The notes beneath the pieces were generated by a model. The model was not told the DNA's origin. It did not search any database and worked only from the letters and a program-made list of their open reading frames with translations. A stretch of DNA of 64,000 nt from Paraphysomonas bandaiensis (Eukaryota; Chrysophyceae), in assembly GCA_965644295.1 (NCBI GenBank), contig CBFFRP010000209.1:1-64000 (forward strand), written 5' to 3'. A program made the translations under genes and the position numbers. Below are positions 56,473 through 64,000 of this stretch, piece after piece; positions within the stretch are counted from its first letter, which is position 1, and each line of letters begins with the position of its first letter.

Positions 56473-59385
56473 TTACGTAGTTTTGATCTGCAGCTCAGCT
56501 GCTCTAGTGCTGTCATAAGTGATACCGTCAAGGCAAATATCCACAAAGTAAAAGTTTTGCGATTTGGTTGTGCCTTCAGGTAGCAGGCTGTGAACATCAG
56601 GGACAGTAAATGAAAATGAAGTCAACTCGGGGTCTAACGTGCCATCAACTTCTATGAACTTTCCATCCGTAGACCGAATTCGAATCACACATAAACCTGA
56701 GTCCACTAGACCATGGGCTGGAACAGTGACAGGAGTTCCCATAGTAACTATGGCTTTAGGAAACGATTCGCTGGGAATAATAACTTCTGTAAAAACTTTT
56801 ATTTTTGTTAATTCATCATCACGAGGCTGAGTAACTCCATCCAACAATAAGCCAATGTAAGCATCGCTTACGCTTTCCTCTGCTCCACCATCAGATGCAT
56901 CATCCTCTTTTTCGCCAATCAGAGATGGTGATGTGCATTGAATGCAGAGGGCTCCATCTTCTGCTTCAGAGAATTCATCGAAAACAATAGATTCAGCAGA
57001 ATTGCTTTCTCTATCCACGAATAATATTTTCGCTGCATCAGAATAGAAGTGTACTCCTTTACCAGTAAGCTTCAGTAACGTTCCACCACTACGTCTAATT
57101 GCTTGCGGAAAAATGTCTACTGGCCTGGGGCGATAGTACCGAAACACGAACGCGTTTGATGCAAGAAGCTCTCCACCAACAATTCGGAAATTAACAGACG
57201 CGTTAAACACGTCTTGGTTTTTCGGCATCACAAAGTCTTCTTCCTCAAAAAATTCTTTTAGGCTCGGCACAGTGTAAGATAGATCATCCCATCTATCAGA
57301 TCGCACAGGGGCCGCAACTTCAAGTACAACGGAGTCATCTTCATCGTATGACCCACTGATATTTTTTGCATCAATAGTTATAGCAATTACAGCCTCTAGC
57401 TGAGCGTGGGTAGAGGGAATGAGACCAGTTCCCTTGACAATTGCCTCTCGTTGACCTGCAAACGGACTACATGACGGCGTGATGGTAGACGGTGAAAACC
57501 AGTGACAAATAAGTTTTTCAGGGCTGGGTTCGGAGAAGTCTTGGACATTGTTGGACACTTGAGCTCGAAGAATACAACATTGCTTCTCATCTGTTGTAAC
57601 CATTAGTGGTGATAAATCAACATCTCGGCAGATAACAATTTGTTCTTCTTCTCCAGGTGCTGCACTCTCAGCTTTCACATTTTCCAAAGACGAGAACTTG
57701 CTACTGACGTCGTCAATATCTTCATCGTCGTTATATTTCTTTCTCTTATCGGGTGTCTCTATGTATCCCTCACATATAATTGGTTCTTTAGACTCATCTA
57801 GTTGATCGTAAAGGCGAACAAACACGCCGCTCTTTTTCGCCTGTAACCCCAACCGACTACAGTTCTATGAAGCGCATCAGCAATTTCGGAAAAAATACTA
57901 CAACAGCAATGGCACTTACCAGAACTATATCAACCTCTCCATTATCCCCTCTGCCATCCACAAGTTGCGGTGATACCAATGAATTGACAATAGGATCAGG
58001 GTATATTTCAATATCAGATACGTCTGCTGAGAAATCTTGACCATTTAATGCAACACTAACTTCATATGTCCCAATATCACTAAGTTTCGGGGGACGACAC
58101 GACAATACCCCGTCCCTAACAAACTTACCGTGGGACGACCGTGGCATTGCACCATCCTCATTTTTTTTTGTGAATCTCACAACAATTGAATCACTGTCCC
58201 AGAAACCGCAGCCGTGAAGCTGTAGACAGCTGAAGGTTTTTTGAGGTCCACTTAACGGGGAAACCTTCAACACACGCGTCAATATGAGTAACAAAGACTG
58301 CTTCTTCGCAAACGAAAACGTTTCTATAACATTCCCAGCAACTTTTGTTACAGCTGTTGGAGTGACGACGTTAGCGCAGTCATTGTTAAGCATCAATCTG
58401 TGGTGGATGCCACATCCCCAGGTAAACAGCTGGCCCTGCTCTGTGATGCACGCACTAGAACTACCGTCTGCAAACACTTTTGCCATGGCGTGTCCATTTG
58501 GAAGTTCCAATTCTGTCGGCGTGTGGCGGGTTTTGAAGTCGCCAAGACCAAGCTGGCCTTTGGTGTTGAGACCCCAGGAATAAGCTTTCCCAGTTTCCGT
58601 AACGGCAATCGCATGACCAAAACCACAAGAAGCCACGATGAACCTTTCTGTGGTAATATCTTTAGATACAGCAAGCGCAGGTTGATCTCTGTGAGTACAT
58701 CGACCACTTCCAAGCTGTCCACTCTCGCCAGCTCCCCAGCTCCACACTTCGCCATCCTTGTAATAAATGTTACATGAGTTGTAAACACAGCAATAACATA
58801 TACCACAGTAACCGCTACGGTGAATCGAGAACCACACGCAATTGACTTAATAGGCCTGTTTAATGAAAACGGGACAAATTTAGGAACCATCATCATTTCT
58901 TCGACTACAGTATGTGATGGAAGGGCAGCCTGAGATTTCTTATAGATTCCCAATTGTTTGTCGAAGTTTTGTCCCCATGCATATAAATTGCCATGTGTAT
59001 CAACCGCACATGTATGATTATCACCACATGATATACTAGAGAAAGAAGATTGATGTGATATCTTTGTTGGTACATTAACTTCAGTGTATTTATTTCCCAG
59101 TCCCAACTCGCCGTATTCACCAGAACCCCACGAGTAGAGTTCACCACTTCTGGTCAGAGCAACATAATTCTGTATTCCAGAATACAGAGCAATAGGATTT
59201 GATAATCCTAAATGTTCACCTGTGTCAACATCATAAGCATCTGCATCTGTAAGTGCATAGCTCTTCTCTCCCACTCCACTAACGCTACTGATACGGAGGC
59301 CTAATATACTCTTAACCTCTTTGATATCACCACCTGTTGCCTCTCCGCATACAAGCACAACTCCTGTGGGAATCTTATGCGCCAT
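56473..59385 (-). CDS. RCC1-repeat protein with C-terminal Ig-like (IPT-type) domains
   Basis: Three exons: 59,385 to about 58,815, about 58,765 to 57,912, and about 57,857 to 56,473, joined in phase by 49-55 bp introns; about 930 residues. The N-terminal ~350 residues hold RCC1 blades: ELYSWGSGEYGELGLG, NLYAWGQNFDKQLG, EVWSWGAGESGQLGSG, KAYSWGLNTKGQLGLG, QLFTWGCG. The rest reads as repeated beta-sandwich domains: LKVSPLSGPQKTFSCLQLHG, ITPSCSPFAGQREAIVKGTG and VDIFPQAIRRSGGTLLKLTG, the P..G...ltitG pattern of IPT/TIG or filamin-type Ig folds, with acidic linkers. RCC1 propellers serve as exchange factors or binding platforms. The combination suggests a scaffold; localisation is unclear, with no signal peptide or membrane helix. 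Confidence 0.85.
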
Positions 59386-60856
59386 GCTTGCAATATTCCA
59401 GGGCAGCTGTCTCTTCTTATGGGGGTTGATAGTTGTATGTGTATATCTCTATATGAGTACAATGAACAGTAACGATCAGCAAAACTGCCAACATATACAT
59501 ACATAGACTACACCTCTATACACTGCTGTATACCACACCTCTATTTGTCGTATGGGTGTATGGTGTATGGTGTACGTCCACTGTATTGACTACTAAAAAT
59601 GGCCTAATTTGATAAAATATCCCAAATAAGGGGTTATTTATGCCTTTTTTCACTGCTGGTTGGGTTTCGATGACAAAAATCCTTCTTTCCTAGCTAGATA
59701 TCTACTGTAGATATATTGTACAGCAGATCAACTCGTCGACTCGTTGATAAGGGCTGCCAGAGGAATGATAGTTTGGGGGGGGAAGATATCTGAGTGTTCT
59801 TGGAGGTGAAGGTTATCATAGAGTGGGCGGTAGAGCGTATCATAAAGTCTACGAGTAACAATATCCGACATGTCCAGGATAACGTGCATTCACAATTGAT
59901 TGACGTAGGCAGTTGCTCAAAGAAAACATCGAATTACTAAAGGATTTGATGTCTGATTGTTCACCCGACGATATTGCGATGATAAAGTGTTACCGACAAA
60001 TGATACGCAAAACACGTTTGGCTTTAATTCATCTAATTAATCAATAATGGATGGACCCGGCTTGTACTTCTCCTGCAGATTTCACTACCTTTCAATGTCA
60101 GTTGTAAGGCGAAACCTGCATTTCTTTGATAAATTAATTACCGTTTCCCCAGATAACTCACGAAGATCAAGGTTTTTACTCCTTCACTGGACTATATCAT
60201 TTTTCTAGCGTCTTACATATTACTTATTATAGTATTAGCACGTTAAGATCCCTGTTGTGTAGTCGGAAGGTTGCTAATATGCAACCCTCACAACAATAGA
60301 ATACAAACTCTACCACTATATACACTTTTTCCAATACACAATATAGTAGTATCAAAACCTATTGTCTCACTATGATAAGAATCTGATAAATGATAAATTA
60401 CCTGATCCTGAGCCAACCGTTGATGATTGACAGTGTATATTAATAATTTTTACTGCCACTTTAGACCACTACATGTTCGAATAATCCCCCTCCTCCCGCT
60501 GTGAGTGTCTACCGACTTTATTATATATTGTGTTGCGCATTATTACTGTAACCGATAGCTTCATTCCACGTTACGTCTATTTATGTATATGGTGATTCAA
60601 ATTCAAAGCATCTATGAGCCATAGACTCCTTCATCTATGACCGTACATGATATTATTTACAAACTAAAAAGTGCTTGCTGCCAAGCTGTAGTTCTAATCT
60701 AACAATCTAATTATCTAAAAGACAAGAATCCTTAAGTGCTAGCTGTAAAGGAAAAAAAATATTATTACTGTGCACTTCAAAGAAATATTTTTTGAGAACA
60801 ATTTAGATACTGCAATGCGAAACGAAGTAGGAAAAATAAATTTCTGATCACTGTAT
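59386..60856. other. Gene-poor intergenic region
   Basis: 1.47 kb without a recognisable exon or RNA gene. It has a G8 run near 59,774 and is otherwise AT-rich. Confidence 0.4.
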
Positions 60857-62416
60857 TCATATATGTCGATATATCCATTTCCACAAATTCGGAGTACTAT
60901 TAGATTCAAATGATTGCATACCTCGGTGAACTCCGTATATATCAAGCCATAGATTCTGTTGCTTAGCGCTTAAAAATTGCGGATAAGCTAAAGTTTCAAA
61001 CTGTTGACCAACAATGTAGTGTGGGATTACTGACCGCACACTGGTTGAAACGCCACACGACTCATGAAAACATATACCAGCTGGTCTCCCGAAGACCATC
61101 CAACATCCTATCAAGGGAGCAGATAAGTCATAAGCTGAAAGATAGACTGTGCTTTTAGAAGGGATTTTTTTTATCTGTAACTCTGAAGAATTCGCAGAAT
61201 CTTCCAGCACTGCGCGCTCGTATCGATATCCGGGAGACCCGCACTTGACAACTAAAACCTGTCCCGGTTCGGTCATGTACGTTGTAGCATTATTTTTATC
61301 GCAAGTGGCAAAAATTAGATTCTTATGATGTGGATACATTTTCCAAAGTACCGCCAGTATGGCAGGGTTATTTACAATGAATTTCCACGGCGGTTCTATG
61401 AACTGATAATTCGGTTCTTCTGCTGCCCCAGCGGAGGGTGTGAATAAATTCCATCCATATGGTTCCCTTGCGAGGTCATGGTATGAATAGTCTTTGATGC
61501 ACATATGACGAGACTTAGTTGGTTGTCGTAAGAAGTCCAACAGGTCTATCGAAGTTTCGGACATGGTCACTCCAGCTTCTTGTGCTGTCTTCAGAAGATA
61601 CGACATATGCCCTCCTTCACTTATCTTCGCATCTGTTCCAGGACTTTCTGATACATCAAATGCACTCACAAAAGATGTACTTAGTCCTGGGGGTACAATA
61701 TCTTGCCAGGACTTCACTAGCATCTCGTGTATCTGATTAAAACATCTGGCGCTAGCCATTTCCGAGCCTGTACTCTTTTCTTTTTCGTAATCAAACCATA
61801 ATTTCTGCATTAATGCGCTCTCCACCAACATAGAAGGCGTATCAGCTTCGCAGTTAATGAGTTTGGGATCTCCCGTTCCGTCCCAGAGAATATCGATACG
61901 CCCCAATAGATCTTTATCACGGTTTTTCCATGACTTTTTGAGAGCTGGCCTCAATACTTGTGGCACTTCAAATTCATCCAACAACTCATCTGATCCTTAT
62001 TAATATATTACATACACAACAACATCAATATACATCTATTTACCAATTACTAAATCAACGGCCTCTAATAGCATTGTATGGAGTTCATAGGACGTGCGTT
62101 GAAGCTTATCCACAGCTTGTTCAGACAATACATATGCAGATTCATTGTTCCAGTAGGTCTTACGGGTGTTACTCGAAGTGTTTTTCCATACCGCAACACC
62201 ATAATTATCTAATTGGCTTTGAGGTAGCGGATATCTCTGTTTAATACGAGTTATATCGCGTTCTTCTGTCCCCCCCTCGCTGCAATGACCTTCAGTAAAA
62301 GCTATTGCGCACCATACTCCTGCCACTGCTGCACAGAGTGTATGAATATGTTTCCTTTGCTTATAGGATGATATATGTATACATATACCGCGAAATATAT
62401 TATGATTAGTGAGCAT
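60857..62416 (-). CDS. Glutathionylspermidine-synthase-like ATP-grasp protein
   Basis: Two exons: ATG 62,416 to about 62,040, a ~57-bp intron, then to the stop at 60,857; about 500 residues. The N-terminal ~45 residues contain a basic stretch and a hydrophobic helix (CAAVAGVWCAIAF), a likely signal anchor or mitochondrial presequence. The synthetase domain is recognisable: GRIDILWDGTGDPKLINCEADTPS (given here in parts), IEPPWKFIVNNPAILAVLWK, and GCWMVFGRPAGICFHES, matching the GspS C-terminal domain, which ligates glutathione to spermidine using ATP. No N-terminal CHAP amidase domain is present. The usual 'K.(I)GREG' nucleotide-binding turn reads VVKCGSPGYRYE, so activity is uncertain. It could be a YgiC-like ligase of other specificity. 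Confidence 0.8.
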
Positions 62417-63664
62417 ATCTGAGTTTAGTTCGACTGCACTGTAACTTGTTAGATTACATACACAGTACTTCTATTGGATGATATGATGAAGTAGATAACA
62501 CACGTTCCTTTGATTGGTTAACTTCACTGGAACTTCTTCTTCTACGAATGTTATGTATGAGGTGAGATACGAAGTACAAGAAGCAAGCAATGCCAACAGC
62601 GCGCCTAGCAAATTCTGGTGTGGAAAAAAATGAAGAGTTTTAGGTTCAAGAAAGTTACAAATCAGCAGCATTTCTAGGATTTTTTGTAGATCAGAAGCTT
62701 GTACTGCTGGCCCTTTGACATACACATATCTCCTCTGTCTTAGGAGTGCTGAAGATACACCAGATAGCTATAGATGAATTGTAAGATAGGAAGGGACCCA
62801 TTAAATAACGCACTGCACATAAAGTAAAGTATATGATATCTAACGACACATATAGTTTGTTTACTCATGTTATAACTGACATATGATATATCTTTGTTGG
62901 AGTGTCTAGTTTATCTCAGGGAGAACATTACCTCAAGTTGCGTCCATCTGATCGGCTACTTACATTACTGCGATTTATACTGAGAGCTGCCAGTTTAATT
63001 AATCTTATATGAAAAAAACTGTGCATATGGTTTTGTAGGAATTATATCATATCTACAATATGACCGCTCGAAACCCGAAAGTGTTACTAATCAAAGTAAA
63101 TTCACAGCAGCACTAATCTGTGGGGTACATAGAGAATGATGTTGAACTGATATGCTCCCTCTTGATGGTTTCACTTGACGTTTTCACCACCTCAGCGCTT
63201 TGGGATGGATATCAAGCTCACTTTTTTCCTTAACTGAATTGAGTCGTGTGTTATATCTTGACGAAATATGTTTCATTGAAGGCCTTCAAATATAGAAAAT
63301 TAGTTATACGTTGCGTGCTATGTTACATGCTTTAGTAGAAGTGAAGACTTAAATTGACGTGAAACGTTTGTGTAGAGTACTTATAAGACAAAGTTTTGTT
63401 AAAATATCACCAACTCCTGGAAGTATGGTAGATGGTAGTAGTACGTTGAATTGCTGGTAGTAGTGGTATTTATTTCGTTGCAACGATATAGCACTACTAG
63501 ATCAGTAACCAGCTGATAACGTAGAAAGAAGTATTCAAGCTATTTCTGATCGATAGCAACCACATTAAAGCAACTAAATAACATCGAGGCAAAAGAAATT
63601 TATTAATAAAATTAAGGATACATAAAGTATCAGTATTAGCATCGTACTACGTAACATTAAATTA
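62417..63664. other. Intergenic region with one weak ORF
   Basis: Apart from the frame at 62,471-62,725 nothing is recognisable. AT-rich. Confidence 0.4.
62471..62725 (-). CDS. Weak ORF with a hydrophobic segment
   Basis: 84 codons on the minus strand, with a hydrophobic stretch (NLLGALLALLASCTSYLTSY) and a mixed amphipathic N-terminal part. It may be the last exon of a small membrane protein whose upstream exon near 62,730-62,760 I could not define. No family recognised. Confidence 0.25.
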   Translation of the reverse strand: MYVKGPAVQASDLQKILEMLLICNFLEPKTLHFFPHQNLLGALLALLASCTSYLTSYITFVEEEVPVKLTNQRNVCYLLHHIIQ

Positions 63665-63970
63665 TTAGACAGCGTATTTCTCTCTCTCCCACTCATCCAC
63701 AGATATATTCATTAATGGCGGTGATAATTCCGTAGATATTGATAATTTCGAATATTCTAATTCCAGAGCATTCGTACCATCATCTCTAGTTGACTCGTAC
63801 AGTTTACTAAGCTCTGTAGGTGGCAGTAGCTGCGTTCTCTCATCGACAATAATGGCACCCAGATCCTTATTACAGGCAGCATCTACACTACGTCGTATAG
63901 TATGAGAGAGTGCCCTCCGAACTAAGGTGTTTCCCAATCCATCCGCAGTAACATCCATCGATTCAAGTCT
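63665..63970 (-). CDS. Last exon of an unknown gene (continues past right edge)
   Basis: The exon begins after a good acceptor (ttctctttttcag) at 63,970 in phase 0 and ends at a stop at 63,665, about 101 residues. The sequence (RLESMDVTADGLGNTLVRRA, then ALELEYSKLSIS) is helical and soluble, and not recognised. The internal Met at 63,958 need not be a start. Confidence 0.5.
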   Translation of the reverse strand, partial: RLESMDVTADGLGNTLVRRALSHTIRRSVDAACNKDLGAIIVDERTQLLPPTELSKLYESTRDDGTNALELEYSKLSISTELSPPLMNISVDEWEREKYAV

Positions 63971-64000
63971 CTGAAAAAGAGAAACACTCCTGGTGAGGTC

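Noticed and set aside
1-64000. tRNA, rRNA, snRNA and CRISPR signals
   Set aside because: I looked for cloverleaf A/B boxes, conserved rRNA blocks and spaced repeats and found none I could support. The tetranucleotide arrays are uninterrupted and not CRISPR.

Overview
The window is nuclear DNA of a unicellular eukaryote. It is AT-rich, and nearly every gene I could model needs GT-AG splicing with very short introns, mostly about 45-60 bp. The gene mix is neither animal-, fungal- nor plant-typical: a Dictyostelium-type cAMP-receptor-like GPCR, a ubiquitin-like/PI4K fusion, an LSM10-like protein, a glutathionylspermidine-synthase-like protein and a type 5 purple acid phosphatase. I cannot name the taxon; a free-living or parasitic protist is the best description. 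No prokaryotic signals, CRISPR array, rRNA or tRNA were found.

Left part (1-21 kb): the end of an acidic serine-rich protein, a long (CATA)n array, a decayed Ty3/gypsy-type retroelement cut off inside its integrase, then an LMBD2-type membrane protein fused to two PH domains, a second (CATA)n array, an orphan aquaporin-like first exon, transketolase, a small four-helix membrane protein, a Cys-pair protein, an LRRC57-like leucine-rich-repeat protein, an aldo/keto-reductase fold lacking two catalytic residues, and ribosomal protein eS19.

Middle part (21-46 kb) is bracketed by two MULE-like DNA elements of identical length (1,346 bp), in opposite orientation, each with its own 8-bp target-site duplication. 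Between them lie an SLC49-type transporter, a short type I membrane protein, Ubl-PI4K, a coiled-coil/F-box protein, a small unknown two-exon gene, an LSM10-like Sm protein, a GPCR, a membrane-anchored purple acid phosphatase and a secreted sialidase-like protein.

Right part (46-64 kb): a large inverted repeat, two gap-free arms of 2,974 bp (46,566-49,539 and 51,098-54,071) around a 1.56-kb spacer. Each arm carries a copy of an unrecognised gene. The spacer holds broken, rearranged sialidase pieces and an older diverged copy of an arm segment. Beyond the inner arms the homology continues but drops sharply in identity, which suggests the arms are homogenised by gene conversion or come from a recent partial duplication. 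The window ends with an RCC1-repeat/Ig-like (IPT-type) protein, a glutathionylspermidine-synthase-like ATP-grasp protein and the last exon of an unknown gene.

The genes do not form a pathway; several are housekeeping (transketolase, eS19) and several act at membranes (LMBD2-PH, PI4K, SLC49, GPCR). The most noteworthy items are the palindromic locus, the LMBD2-PH fusion, the LSM10-like protein and the pseudo-aldo/keto reductase.
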